From: Gammaproteobacteria bacterium
GTDB taxonomy: Bacteria; Pseudomonadota; Gammaproteobacteria; Pseudomonadales; Azotimanducaceae_A
Reading direction: 5' to 3'
DNA: 58,417 nt
Assembly (NCBI GenBank): GCA_012960755.1
Contig: DUAT01000153.1
Span: 32,423 to 90,839, forward strand
This document shows positions 27,096 to 36,479 of the stretch, piece by piece. The notes beneath the pieces are model-generated. The model was given only the letters and a program-made list of their open reading frames with translations. It was not told where the DNA came from and did no database searches. Position numbers and translations under genes: made by a program. How positions within the stretch are numbered: the first letter of the stretch is position 1; each line of letters begins with the position of its first letter.

Positions 27096-29933
27096 GTGAT
27101 TAATATTGGAAAAAGAACGTTCGCGGTTGGGATCCTATTGCCCGCTATTGCGTTTAGTACTTTTGCAGAAGACAAAGTGATTGAAGAAGTTGTTGTGACC
27201 GGTAGTTTTATTCGGGGAACCCCGATTGATACTGAGTCGCCCGTGACAATTCTCAATCGTGACGGTCTGCAGAAGCAAGGTGCGCCAAGCATGGTGGAAA
27301 TCGTGCGGCGATTATCGGCGAGTTCTGGTGTAGACGGGGAGTCAAACCAGTTTCAGTCGAATGCGACAGAAGGTACAGCTAATGTAAACATTCGGGGACT
27401 GGGTGCACAGCGTACACTCGTTCTCATCAATGGCAAGCGGCAGGTTTCTGTACCCTCGCGGCTGCCAGCGGGTCGATTCGTTGATGTAAACAATTTTCCT
27501 TCTATCGCCATCGAGAGAGTGGAAGTGCTGAAAGAAGGTGCCGCAGCGACTTATGGATCAGACGCCATAGGCGGTGTGGTTAACTTTCTTACCCGTAAAC
27601 GTTTTGAAGGCATTGAGTTTTCTGTCAGCCATCAGGAGATTGAAGACAGTGATGGTAACCAGGCTTTCGGTATCATTGCTGGTAAAGATTTCGGCAGTTT
27701 CAGCCTGGTGAGTTCATTGGGATACGAAACCCGCAGTGAACTGAGCATGAGAGATCGAGACTTCGCCAACAAGCCCTATGCGGAAAATCCCGAAGGTGGA
27801 TTTTCAAGTATTGGTAATCCCGGTGTGTTTTTTGACCCGAACAATGCCGGTTTGGCATTTGGTGCCCTTTTTCCATCAGCTGGTGCGGTGAAGGATCCTA
27901 ACTGTGAACTTCTGGGGGGCGTTGACAACAGCTTGTTCTGCCGCTTCAGGTACACGGATTTTGATAACCTGATTGAAGATGAAGAGCGGCTCCAGTGGTT
28001 CACTGAAGCCAATGGTGAGTTCGGTAGTGGCATAAGCTTCCATGCTGAATTCATGTACTCTGAAATTAACGTGGACGAATGGAAAACTTCTCCGTCGTAT
28101 CCACCACAGGCGCTGTTTGGCGATATTCAGTTCGTTCCTGCTGATCATCCTGGCTTGATTGATATGGCTGCAAAGCACTCGGAATTCGACCCATTCATTA
28201 CCAGTGGTACCGGCGCAACATTCTACGGTCGATTGGTTGGTGTTGGTGCTGATGAAGGACGCAGCGCTGCTCGCAACTACGAAACTTATCGTCTTGCAGG
28301 TACGTTACAAGGTGCATTTGACAACGGTAACAGCTGGGATCTCGGTCTGACTTATTCAACTTCAGAAGCCGATCTGGTGGGTGTTGATGCACAAATTGGT
28401 CGCACCAAGCTGGCCTTTCGCGGATTTGGTGGTAACAATTGCGCAGCCGATCTTGACTCTGCCGGAAACCTGGTCACCAACCGTGCCGTGGCAGGACAGG
28501 GTGGTTGTCTTTACTACAACCCGTTCTCCAACGCGATTGCATCGTCTCAGGCAAATCTGACCTATGGTGCCCAAAATCCGGACTATGAAGCCTCCGTTGC
28601 GAATAGTGCTGAAGTGTTAGCGTATCTGGATGATGCGTCCAACACGCATTCAGAAGCCGGATTGTTAGTTCTCGACGCGGCTGTTCAGGGTGATATCTTT
28701 GATGGTGGCGCAGCCTGGGCTGTAGGCTACCAGTATCGTCGGACTGATATTGAATCGACGCCTGATGACCTGAACAATCTGGAAATTAACCCATGTGCTT
28801 ATGTCGGACAGACCGATTGTAGTGCGCAGACGGGTCTGAGGAGTTTCCTCAGTGGTGGCAGACCGGTCGATGAGGACCAGGATGTTCACGCATTGTTTTT
28901 TGAAACAGCAATGGATATCAGCGAAAAACTGGACCTGCAGTTAGCGGTACGGTATGAAGATTATGGTAGTACCGACACGCTGGATCCGAAACTTGCTGCG
29001 AAATACATTATCAATGACAAGGTCACGCTGCGTGGTTCTTTACAGACTACATTCCGTGGTCCGGATATCGATTCTCTTAGCACCAATGCAGTCACAGCGC
29101 TGTCATACGTTGGCCCAGCAGCAGCGTTTAAGGCAATTGACTATGTTGGTAACCCGACTGTTGAACCTGAAGAGGCATTTACCTACAACTTCGGCATTAT
29201 TCTTGATCCCACTGACAGTCTGACAATTACCCTGGACTACTGGGCTTACAGATTTGATAATCCCATTGTTTCAGAAGACTACAACGCGCTGGTTTCAGCC
29301 TACGCGGCCGGTGGTGCTGCGAAAGAGGCTGTACAGAGCCAAATTTTCTGTACGGGTGGTACCAATGATGGTGCTTGTCCTGCAGCTGAAATTGAGAGAA
29401 TTGAAAGTCTGACGATCAATGGTCCTTCCGTTGAAACCTCGGGTCTGGACCTGTATGCCAACTATAGTATGGATCTGGGTCCTGGAGCGCTGAGCCTTGG
29501 ATTGGACTTGAGCCACACGATTGACTACGAAGTTGATGAGTACATTAAGAATGGTGTGAAGATTTCCGATTCTTTCGATGCTGCCGGATACTTAAATGCA
29601 GGTCGAGGTGTGCGTCCTCTTCCCGATCTGAAAGGTCGTACCTTTGTTGAATACGGATGGGGAAACCACAACGCGCTGTTGTATGTGAATCACATTACTT
29701 CCTATGATGATGAGCGTGGAACTGATTTTGGTCGAACCGTTGACTCCCAGACAACCTTTGACTTTCACTATCAGCTTTTTGTGTTGAATCAAGCAGCGAA
29801 GATTAGCTTTTCTGCCATTAACCTGACCGATGAAGATCCACCGCTAGCACGCGTGGACCTGAATTACGACGGATATACACATAACGCCTTCGGCAGAATG
29901 TTGAAACTTGGATTCCTGTACACGATCAATTGA
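27096..29933 (+). CDS. TonB-dependent outer-membrane receptor
   Basis: The GTG at 27096 is supported by a GGAGAAG box seven bases upstream and by the signal peptide that follows (about residues 1-24, ending TFAEDKV). A TonB box IEEVVVTG lies next, then a plug domain (SPVTILNRDGLQKQGAPS, NIRGLGAQRTLVLINGKRQ, GSDAIGGVVNFLTRK) and a 22-strand barrel in the remaining sequence. These proteins take up iron chelates, vitamins or carbohydrates across the outer membrane using energy from TonB-ExbBD. Cys pairs occur in two extracellular-type loops (NCELLGGVDNSLFC and NNCAADL ... GGCLYY). No TonB system or specific uptake gene is adjacent, so the substrate is unknown. Confidence 0.92.
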   Translation: MINIGKRTFAVGILLPAIAFSTFAEDKVIEEVVVTGSFIRGTPIDTESPVTILNRDGLQKQGAPSMVEIVRRLSASSGVDGESNQFQSNATEGTANVNIRGLGAQRTLVLINGKRQVSVPSRLPAGRFVDVNNFPSIAIERVEVLKEGAAATYGSDAIGGVVNFLTRKRFEGIEFSVSHQEIEDSDGNQAFGIIAGKDFGSFSLVSSLGYETRSELSMRDRDFANKPYAENPEGGFSSIGNPGVFFDPNNAGLAFGALFPSAGAVKDPNCELLGGVDNSLFCRFRYTDFDNLIEDEERLQWFTEANGEFGSGISFHAEFMYSEINVDEWKTSPSYPPQALFGDIQFVPADHPGLIDMAAKHSEFDPFITSGTGATFYGRLVGVGADEGRSAARNYETYRLAGTLQGAFDNGNSWDLGLTYSTSEADLVGVDAQIGRTKLAFRGFGGNNCAADLDSAGNLVTNRAVAGQGGCLYYNPFSNAIASSQANLTYGAQNPDYEASVANSAEVLAYLDDASNTHSEAGLLVLDAAVQGDIFDGGAAWAVGYQYRRTDIESTPDDLNNLEINPCAYVGQTDCSAQTGLRSFLSGGRPVDEDQDVHALFFETAMDISEKLDLQLAVRYEDYGSTDTLDPKLAAKYIINDKVTLRGSLQTTFRGPDIDSLSTNAVTALSYVGPAAAFKAIDYVGNPTVEPEEAFTYNFGIILDPTDSLTITLDYWAYRFDNPIVSEDYNALVSAYAAGGAAKEAVQSQIFCTGGTNDGACPAAEIERIESLTINGPSVETSGLDLYANYSMDLGPGALSLGLDLSHTIDYEVDEYIKNGVKISDSFDAAGYLNAGRGVRPLPDLKGRTFVEYGWGNHNALLYVNHITSYDDERGTDFGRTVDSQTTFDFHYQLFVLNQAAKISFSAINLTDEDPPLARVDLNYDGYTHNAFGRMLKLGFLYTIN

Positions 29934-29955
29934 TCGAATCCTGAAATTCTGAACT

Positions 29956-29984
29956 AAAAGGGGTCTTAAAGACCCCTTTTTTTT
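29956..29984 (+). terminator. Rho-independent terminator after the TonB receptor
   Basis: A stem of aaaaggggtc paired with gacccctttt closes a four-base loop ttaa and runs into eight T residues. Confidence 0.93.
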
Positions 29985-30093
29985 AATTTGTATCACTGAT
30001 CTTTTTTGGTTGGAACGGCACCAGTGATTAAACGGGTTCTTGCACCACGATCAATACAGAGGCAACATTCGTCACTTTTGTTTCGGCTGAAAA

Positions 30094-31464
30094 ATGGAGT
30101 TTGGGGTGCCTGTAAAATCTGAATTGTCACATTTGCTAAACCTGGCTCTGCCATTGATGGGTGCGCAAATGGCCCAAATGGGTATGGGTGTTGTGGATAC
30201 CGTGATGGCTGGGCGATTCGGGACCGTCGATTTGGCTGGTATTGCCCTCGGTGGAGCCGTCATGTGGCCCTGCATGATGCTGATGATGGGATTCCTTCAA
30301 GCAGTGACCCCGACAGTGGCGCAGTTAAATGGGTCCGGTCGGCAGGACCTGGTTGGGGAAGTAATCCGCCAGGCACTCTGGATTGCCCTGGTCGCCTCTA
30401 TTCTTATTGTTATTGCTTTAAACAATGCGGCACCCTATTACCGGTTGATGTCGGTCGACGAGGCAGCAGTCGCAGTTTCCATTCCATACCTGCAGGCAGC
30501 CGCCTGGGGAATACCGGCTGTAATGGGCTATTTTGTTCTGCGTTTTCTTGCAGAGGGATTGGGTTTCACTAAACCTGCCATGTACATCGCAGCAACGGCG
30601 TTGTTACTAAAGGTTCCCCTTAACTACATTTTTATGAATGGCCTGTTCGGGTTACCGAAATTGGGTGGCGTCGGATGTGGTTACGCCACAGCTATCGTTA
30701 TGTGGTTGGAACTCGTCATTATTATTTTCGTTGTTACCGGATCACGATTTGAGCGTGTAGGCTGGCATCGAAAGTTCAGTTTGCCCGATTGGAGCAGAAT
30801 CAGGCGATTATTGGTGATTGGTTTACCGATCGGTGCAACCCTGTTTTTTGAAATCGGCATGTTTACCTTTATCACTATTCTAGTCGGGCGGTTTGGTTCT
30901 GATACCGTGTCCTCTCACACTATTGCCATGAATCTTGGCGGTATCACCTTTATGATTCCGTTGGCACTGGGAATTGCGGCGTCCATCAGGATCGGTTTCA
31001 ACGTTGGAGCTGAACGTCTTGATTTTGCCAGGGAAACAGCCAGGGTGGCTATGATGTGCACGTTAACCGTCGCGGGGGTTGCCATTGTATTGGTGGTAAA
31101 TATCCGGCATTGGATTGCCTCGTTATATACTACGGATCCAAATGTACTGGAATTGGCAACGACATTGATGCTGTTCGTTGCCGTGTTCCAAGTGTTTGAC
31201 AACTGCCAGGCAACGGCGATTGGTGCGCTTCGTGGATACAAAGACACGCGTATGCCAATGATCTTTACCCTGGCTGGTTATTGGTTGTTTGGATTACCCT
31301 TGTCCGCCTGCCTTGGCTTTGGATGGCTTGGAGAACCGATGGGTATTTACGGGTTTTGGATTGGGCTGATTCTTGCTCTGTTCGCTGTATCTGTTTGTGC
31401 CGTTGGCCGGTTGTACTGGATCAGTAATAATGAGCGCAGGGTGGTACTACTGGCTCGACGTTAG
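30094..31464 (+). CDS. norM: MATE efflux pump, NorM family
   Basis: The 456-residue protein has twelve predicted membrane helices with typical NorM segments: LLNLALPLMGAQMAQMGMG, VDTVMAGRFGTVDLAGIALG, and TPTVAQLNGSGR. It exports cationic compounds in exchange for sodium or protons. An alternative GTG start 15 bases downstream, preceded by TGGAG, is possible and would remove MEFGV. It is alone on the plus strand after the receptor terminator. This is the second MATE protein in the window and is from a different branch than the dinF-type one. Confidence 0.9.
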   Translation: MEFGVPVKSELSHLLNLALPLMGAQMAQMGMGVVDTVMAGRFGTVDLAGIALGGAVMWPCMMLMMGFLQAVTPTVAQLNGSGRQDLVGEVIRQALWIALVASILIVIALNNAAPYYRLMSVDEAAVAVSIPYLQAAAWGIPAVMGYFVLRFLAEGLGFTKPAMYIAATALLLKVPLNYIFMNGLFGLPKLGGVGCGYATAIVMWLELVIIIFVVTGSRFERVGWHRKFSLPDWSRIRRLLVIGLPIGATLFFEIGMFTFITILVGRFGSDTVSSHTIAMNLGGITFMIPLALGIAASIRIGFNVGAERLDFARETARVAMMCTLTVAGVAIVLVVNIRHWIASLYTTDPNVLELATTLMLFVAVFQVFDNCQATAIGALRGYKDTRMPMIFTLAGYWLFGLPLSACLGFGWLGEPMGIYGFWIGLILALFAVSVCAVGRLYWISNNERRVVLLARR

Positions 31465-31532
31465 GAGCATTTGCCAGGTGCAACAGAATGAAATAAGATC
31501 ACAACAAAGAATCAATCAACAAGGGGATCGAT

Positions 31533-31589
31533 ATGAAAGGATCAAGAAAAGGGAATCTATCGTCGTTTCGACTGGATGACGCCCGGTAA
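31533..31589 (+). CDS. Candidate 18-residue small ORF ending in a hairpin
   Basis: An ATG preceded at six bases by AAGGGG opens a short frame, MKGSRKGNLSSFRLDDAR, whose TAA lies inside the 7-bp inverted repeat ggtaagaGtcttacc (31585-31599), itself followed by TTTT. The combination resembles a leader peptide with an attenuator or a small protein, but nothing proves translation. It lies in the 281-bp gap before an MFS gene. It may equally be a gene fragment. Confidence 0.25.
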   Translation: MKGSRKGNLSSFRLDDAR

Positions 31590-31757
31590 GAGTCTTACCT
31601 TTTAGGAAATCGTACCCAGGGTAGTCGTTCCACTCCCGCCATTGTAATCCTGAAGTCACCGGCAAGTCCTGGTGATTGGATACCTGCTGCATGCCAGCCG
31701 AAACCATCTTTGCTATTTGATACTCGTTCACCTTGAGTATCTGAATTGGGGATTGTT

Positions 31758-33002
31758 TTGAACAAAATTGATAGTTACAAACTTTTTATAGGTATCGCCT
31801 TTTATTATCGCTTTAACTGGGCGTTGATGACCACCGTGTCAATGGTGTTTATGGTTACCGTTGCTGGACTTGACCCTTTACAAATGGTGCTCGTGGGGAC
31901 GGTACTGGAGTTATCTGTATTTATATTTGAAATTCCTACCGGAGTGGTTGCAGACGTCTATAGCAGACGCCGGTCCATGATCATTGGATATTTCATGATG
32001 GGTTTTGGATACATGCTGCTTGCTCTGTTTCCCAGGTTTGATGTGATATTGCTGAGTCAGGTTATCTGGGGCGTGGGGGCCACGTTCCTGTCAGGTGCCA
32101 GCCAGGCATGGATCTCAGACGAGATTGGTGAGGCGAAGGCGAATCGCTCGTTTATTATTGCCAGTCAGTACGGCAAGGTTGGTAGCCTGATTGGTATAGC
32201 AGTATGCATTGCGCTGGCGATGATTGACCTTAAAATACCTATCATCGTCGGCAGTTTAGGCCTGGTATCCCTGGGTGTTTTTAGTTTTCTTTTTATGGGC
32301 GAAAAACCATTCCGCCCGGTGGAAGAAGAAAACAGGGAGACCTGGACACAGATGGCCGACACTTTTACCCGGGGTGTTTCCCTGGCCCGGTCTCATCCGG
32401 TGCTGTGGATTATCATTGTTATTGCAGTATTCGAAGGTATGTATAGTGAGGGCTATGACCGGTTGTTTGCACCTTATCTGATTGAGTCTTTTGAGTTCCC
32501 GGAATTTAACGGGCTCGATACCGTGATCTGGTGGGGTGTTATGTCCGCAGGTGCGACACTGCTGGCTTTTGTGGCGGTGGACATCGTTCGGCGGTTTGTT
32601 AACACTTCGAACTACCGACACCTGGTCGTCGGGTTAAGCATAGCAAGTGCACTGCTCGTTTGTGCCATGTTTTCATTTGCCCTCGCCGGTAATTTCACGA
32701 TTGCATTGCTGTCCTATTTTGCAGTTGCGATGCTGCGTTCAGTCAAAGGTCCATTGACGACGGCGTGGTTGAACCAGAACCTTGAATCCAGTACCCGGGC
32801 GACGCTGTTTTCAATGCAGGCACAAGCCGATGCATTTGGGCAGATCGGCGGTGGTCCTGTCGTGGGGTTTGTGGGTAAATTCTTTTCTATTCAAATTGCC
32901 TTGATCGTTTCAACCATCGCATTGATTCCTGCGATTGGCCTGTATCAAAAAGCGCTGCGTACCCCTGTTGATGTAGACCCGAAGGCGGGTGTGGTACCTT
33001 AA
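31758..33002 (+). CDS. MFS transporter
   Basis: The protein has about 414 residues and twelve hydrophobic segments. The first loop 2-3 motif is visible as PTGVVADVYSRRRSMIIGYF. I chose the TTG at 31758 because a GGGGA box lies five bases upstream; a TTG at 31746 would precede that box. The sequence resembles the MFS branch found next to hydrolases and drug-resistance genes. It is followed after 36 bp by an amidase gene on the same strand, which suggests transport of the amidase substrate or product. Direction and substrate are unknown. Confidence 0.85.
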   Translation: MNKIDSYKLFIGIAFYYRFNWALMTTVSMVFMVTVAGLDPLQMVLVGTVLELSVFIFEIPTGVVADVYSRRRSMIIGYFMMGFGYMLLALFPRFDVILLSQVIWGVGATFLSGASQAWISDEIGEAKANRSFIIASQYGKVGSLIGIAVCIALAMIDLKIPIIVGSLGLVSLGVFSFLFMGEKPFRPVEEENRETWTQMADTFTRGVSLARSHPVLWIIIVIAVFEGMYSEGYDRLFAPYLIESFEFPEFNGLDTVIWWGVMSAGATLLAFVAVDIVRRFVNTSNYRHLVVGLSIASALLVCAMFSFALAGNFTIALLSYFAVAMLRSVKGPLTTAWLNQNLESSTRATLFSMQAQADAFGQIGGGPVVGFVGKFFSIQIALIVSTIALIPAIGLYQKALRTPVDVDPKAGVVP

Positions 33003-33038
33003 GCAACGGACAGCTTGACCAGGATCGAGGATCAAAAG

Positions 33039-34427
33039 ATGAAAGATGAGCTATGGAGAAAGTCTGCAACAGAACTCGCGGCGCTGATCAGAGAAAAGCA
33101 GGTTTCGAGTCGGGAGGTTGTCGAGAGTCATCTTGCCAGAATCGAAACAGTTAATCCCAAAGTTAATGCCATCACTGTCGTATTGGCAGAATCCGCATTA
33201 TCAGCGGCTGACGCGGCAGACAAGATACCAGCCACTGGCCCGTTGCATGGCGTACCGTTTACCATCAAGGAGAACATAGACTGCACGGGTTCTGCCACAA
33301 CTAATGGCGTTCCAGTCCTGGCAGAGGCAATGCCATCAGTGGATTCGCCGGTTGTGCAAAGAATGAAATCAGCGGGTGCCATTCCACTGGCCAGAACGAA
33401 CCTGCCTGAAATGGGACTTCGCATCGCGACAGATAACCCGCTGCGGGGGCGCACGTTAAATCCCTGGGATAGTGAACGCACGGCGGGGGGTTCAAGTGGT
33501 GGTGAAGCCTCTGCAATTTCGACCGGCATGAGTCCAATTGGTCTCGGTAATGATATTGGTGGTTCCTTGCGCAACCCCGCATTTTGTTGTGGAATCACGT
33601 CGATTAAAGCGACTGTCGGCAGAATTCCCCACGCTACCTCAATGGCCCCGCAGGATGGTGGCATTGCCGCTCAGATTATGGCGGTTGAAGGTCCCATGGC
33701 GCGGCATGTAAAAGATGTTAGGCTGGGCTACGAAATCTTATCTGGCAGAGACCCCAGGGACCCTGTATCAGTCGATGCGCCACTTTACGGGCCAGAACCC
33801 GCCAATAAAAAAGTTGCAGTGGTCACGGAGATACCGGGAGTCGAACTTGCGGTCTCTTTAGTGAATGCAATACGGGATGCTGCGAACGCGTTAAAGGATG
33901 CAGGCTGGGACGTTGTCGAAATTCTTCCACCGGAATTGGAGCAGGTACACGAGATATGGGCTTATGTTCTTTCCATGGATTTTAATCCGATGTTGCCGGA
34001 TTTATCCAAATTGATGACAAAACCACCCATCGATATGCTGAAAGCGCTTTTTGTTCGCAATGATCCGAATTCCGTGACACTACCTTACGTGCATTCAGAG
34101 AGGAATCGCCTGAGCCGAATTTGGTCGGAGTTTTTCACAGACTATCCCATAATGGTCGGGCCAACCTGGACTGATATCCAGTTCCTTCATGACGCCGATG
34201 TGGATCCCGATACCGGCATGGAACTTACTATAGATCGGATTCGTTTCATCAGCCCGGCCAATGTGCTGGGACTTCCCAGTGCCGCGGTACCCACGGGTGT
34301 TGCGAATGGGTTACCGACTGGTGTACAGGTTTATGCGGACAAATGGCGAGAAGATTTGTGCCTCGAAGGCGCCGAGATCATCGAGTCGAGATTAGGGCAC
34401 ATCTGCCCGATTGATCCGGTATTTTAG
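33039..34427 (+). CDS. Amidase (amidase-signature family)
   Basis: The ATG at 33039 has a GAGGA box upstream; a TTG at 33015 is also in frame. The amidase-signature core is complete: Lys in GVPFTIKENID, the Gly/Ser-rich TAGGSSGGEASAISTG with the cis-Ser, and the nucleophile Ser in GNDIGGSLRNPAFCCG. This Ser-Ser-Lys triad hydrolyses a carbon-nitrogen amide bond, releasing ammonia or an amine. The protein of 462 residues is normal in length and has no signal peptide, so it is cytoplasmic. GatA is unlikely because gatB/gatC are absent nearby. Pairing with the upstream MFS suggests an imported amide. Confidence 0.9.
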   Translation: MKDELWRKSATELAALIREKQVSSREVVESHLARIETVNPKVNAITVVLAESALSAADAADKIPATGPLHGVPFTIKENIDCTGSATTNGVPVLAEAMPSVDSPVVQRMKSAGAIPLARTNLPEMGLRIATDNPLRGRTLNPWDSERTAGGSSGGEASAISTGMSPIGLGNDIGGSLRNPAFCCGITSIKATVGRIPHATSMAPQDGGIAAQIMAVEGPMARHVKDVRLGYEILSGRDPRDPVSVDAPLYGPEPANKKVAVVTEIPGVELAVSLVNAIRDAANALKDAGWDVVEILPPELEQVHEIWAYVLSMDFNPMLPDLSKLMTKPPIDMLKALFVRNDPNSVTLPYVHSERNRLSRIWSEFFTDYPIMVGPTWTDIQFLHDADVDPDTGMELTIDRIRFISPANVLGLPSAAVPTGVANGLPTGVQVYADKWREDLCLEGAEIIESRLGHICPIDPVF

Positions 34428-34472
34428 CTGGATCAATGTTTCGAATTGAGTGCCTTATTTGAACTTTCCTTA

Positions 34473-34484
34473 TAGCAGCCTGCT
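34473..34484. repeat. Second copy of the tagcagcctgct motif
   Basis: The 12-base motif matches that at 11855 and again lies in a short junction between convergent genes, here the amidase and an oxidoreductase. It is followed by gggacactac, related to the arms of the 8066-8134 inverted repeat. Confidence 0.35.
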
Positions 34485-34500
34485 GGTACGGGACACTACC

Positions 34501-35505
34501 CTAAAGTAATTCCTCAGCCAGAAAACGCAAGGTGCCAGCATCAGCTGAACCCACGTTCAACATCGTCACCGGGCTTTCTTTCCACGCCTCCAATCGCTCG
34601 CGAATTCGCTCTTTCGGTCCACACAGTGAAATCTCATCTGCCAGTTCGTCCGGTACAGCGGCAATAGCCTGATCCCGTTGTCCGGACAGAAATAGCTCCT
34701 GAATCCTGTTTGCCTCTTCTGCAAATCCCATGCGGCTAATATGATCTTTATGAACGTTGAAGCTTTTTGCGCCCATCCCACCGACGTAAAATCCAACATT
34801 TTGCTTTATCTGTGCCAGGGCTCGATCCACATCATCGTCAATAATTACGGGAACAGTCGCGGCAATTTCGAATTGCGGTGGCTTGATCTGCATGGCGTCC
34901 TTGTACTGCTCCATCATGCGATAGGGCGAGATGAACATGGGAATCCAGCCGTCACAGAGTTCCGCACTCAGCGCGACGTTTTTTGGACCCTCTGCGCCAA
35001 GGTAAAGTGGAATATGATCGCGAATAGGATGCAGGATCAATTTTAGTGGTTTGCCAAGACCGGTCCCTTCGGGGAGCGGCAGTTGATAGTGATCACCGTC
35101 GAACGCAACGGGCTCTTCTCGCGCCACCACCTTGCGGAAGATCTGCACCCACTCACGGGTTCGCGCTAATGGTTTTGGATAAGGTTGTCCGTACCAGCCT
35201 TCGACCACTTGCGGACCTGATACGCCGATACCAAGAATCAGCCGCCCATTAGACAGGTAATCAAGGGAAACTGCATGCATCGCGGCACTGGTTGGTGTCC
35301 GTGCGGAAATCTGCATGATCGACGTACCGAGGTTGATGCGAGACGTATGTGCACCGATCCAGGCGAGGGGAGTAAAACAATCAGCGCCGTAAATCTCCGG
35401 ACACCAGATGGTGTCATAGCCTAAAGTTTCCGCTTCCTGTGCGAGTTCAATAATTTTCGCACCACCTGGTGCACCTAACGGACCAACGCCTAATCCCAGT
35501 TTCAT
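34501..35505 (-). CDS. Luciferase-like (LLM class) F420-dependent oxidoreductase, copy 2
   Basis: The 334-residue protein is a paralogue of the gene at 13133. Shared segments include LGIGVSGPQVVEGWYG, YVGGMGAK and the C-terminal CGPKERIRERLEAW. An AGGA box precedes the ATG of MKLGLGVGPLGA. It belongs to the F420- or FMN-using luciferase-like oxidoreductases. The gene is monocistronic, convergent with the amidase. Its reaction is unknown; divergence from copy 1 suggests a different substrate. Confidence 0.85.
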   Translation of the reverse strand: MKLGLGVGPLGAPGGAKIIELAQEAETLGYDTIWCPEIYGADCFTPLAWIGAHTSRINLGTSIMQISARTPTSAAMHAVSLDYLSNGRLILGIGVSGPQVVEGWYGQPYPKPLARTREWVQIFRKVVAREEPVAFDGDHYQLPLPEGTGLGKPLKLILHPIRDHIPLYLGAEGPKNVALSAELCDGWIPMFISPYRMMEQYKDAMQIKPPQFEIAATVPVIIDDDVDRALAQIKQNVGFYVGGMGAKSFNVHKDHISRMGFAEEANRIQELFLSGQRDQAIAAVPDELADEISLCGPKERIRERLEAWKESPVTMLNVGSADAGTLRFLAEELL

Positions 35506-35599
35506 TTTTTATCCTGCCTTAATTAGAAAAATACAGCATACACCCGAAGATTCCGGCTGGGCAATCTCGATCTGGCTAGCCCGACTTCCGGTTTGGTTT

Positions 35600-36469
35600 T
35601 TAGAACAAAGCACTTCCCGGAATATTTACCGGGCATTGATAAAGGCCCTTTGAAGAGGTCATGTACATAACGTCCAGATTCGTACCGCCCCAGGTAAAAT
35701 TTGCACAGAAACCGGCTGTTTCTATCACACCCAGGTGCTGGCCATCATCCCGGTGATAAACATGGACACCCCCAGGCCCACCAGCATACAAATGCCCTTC
35801 AGAATCTATCTTGAGCCCGTCCGGCGCTGGTGATTGGGTAAAAACTTCGCCACCAGTGAGCGAAGCTCCTTCCATCTGAAACTGACGTATATGTTGCTGT
35901 TGGGTATCTGCGACGAAGAGTACTGATTCATCAAGACCGAAACAGAGGCCGTTTGGGGTAACAAAATCCTTGCTGAGTAAAGTCAGTTCAAGTGATACAG
36001 GATCCAGTTGGTAGACTCCCTGAAAGTCCAGTTCCTGTTCGCGTTCTATGCCATGTATTCCACGACGACCATAGGCAGGATCGGTAAAAAAAATCATTCC
36101 ATCACTGCGGACAATAATATCGTTGGGTGAGTTAAGTTCCATGCCTTCGTAATGACTGGCCAACACTTCCATTGAACCGCCATCGTCACGTCTGACCTGA
36201 CTGGTGGCATGCTCACAGCTGAGTATTCGACCCATTTTGTCGTAAGTATTACCGTTAGCCATATTGGTGGGTTCACGATAGACCGAGAGCCCGGCTGACT
36301 CACTCCACCGATAGATTTTGCTTTCGGGGATATCGCTGAATGTAAGATGATGATCAACAGGATGCCAGATGGGCCCTTCGGTAAAGTTGAAGGAGGTGTT
36401 GATAGCCTCTACCTCCCGGGCGGTATCCACTATCTCTTGAACACGTTTATCCAGAACCTTGATGGTCAT
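35600..36469 (-). CDS. SMP-30/gluconolactonase-family hydrolase
   Basis: The ATG at 36469 has AGGAG at good spacing and begins the conserved protein (MTIKVLDKRVQEIVDTAREV); a longer open frame to 36826 fuses it to the decayed neighbour and is not credible as one protein. The 289 residues hold SMP-30 propeller features: EGPIWHPVDHHLTFSDIP, the metal-site Glu and Asn in FTEGP and NSPNDI, TDPAYG, and PDGLKIDSEGHLYAGGPGGV. The family cleaves lactones with a divalent metal; an aldonolactone is a common substrate. No signal peptide is seen. The gene sits downstream of the pseudogene. Confidence 0.85.
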   Translation of the reverse strand: MTIKVLDKRVQEIVDTAREVEAINTSFNFTEGPIWHPVDHHLTFSDIPESKIYRWSESAGLSVYREPTNMANGNTYDKMGRILSCEHATSQVRRDDGGSMEVLASHYEGMELNSPNDIIVRSDGMIFFTDPAYGRRGIHGIEREQELDFQGVYQLDPVSLELTLLSKDFVTPNGLCFGLDESVLFVADTQQQHIRQFQMEGASLTGGEVFTQSPAPDGLKIDSEGHLYAGGPGGVHVYHRDDGQHLGVIETAGFCANFTWGGTNLDVMYMTSSKGLYQCPVNIPGSALF

Positions 36470-36479
36470 TGGTGATCTC

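Noticed and set aside
31516..31731. 71-residue minus-strand frame in the intergenic gap
   Set aside because: No ribosome site and no recognisable family; it could be a fragment but support is too weak to list as a gene.
33039..34427. GatA subunit of the tRNA amidotransferase
   Set aside because: No gatB or gatC near it and the gene is paired with an MFS carrier; a general amidase fits better.
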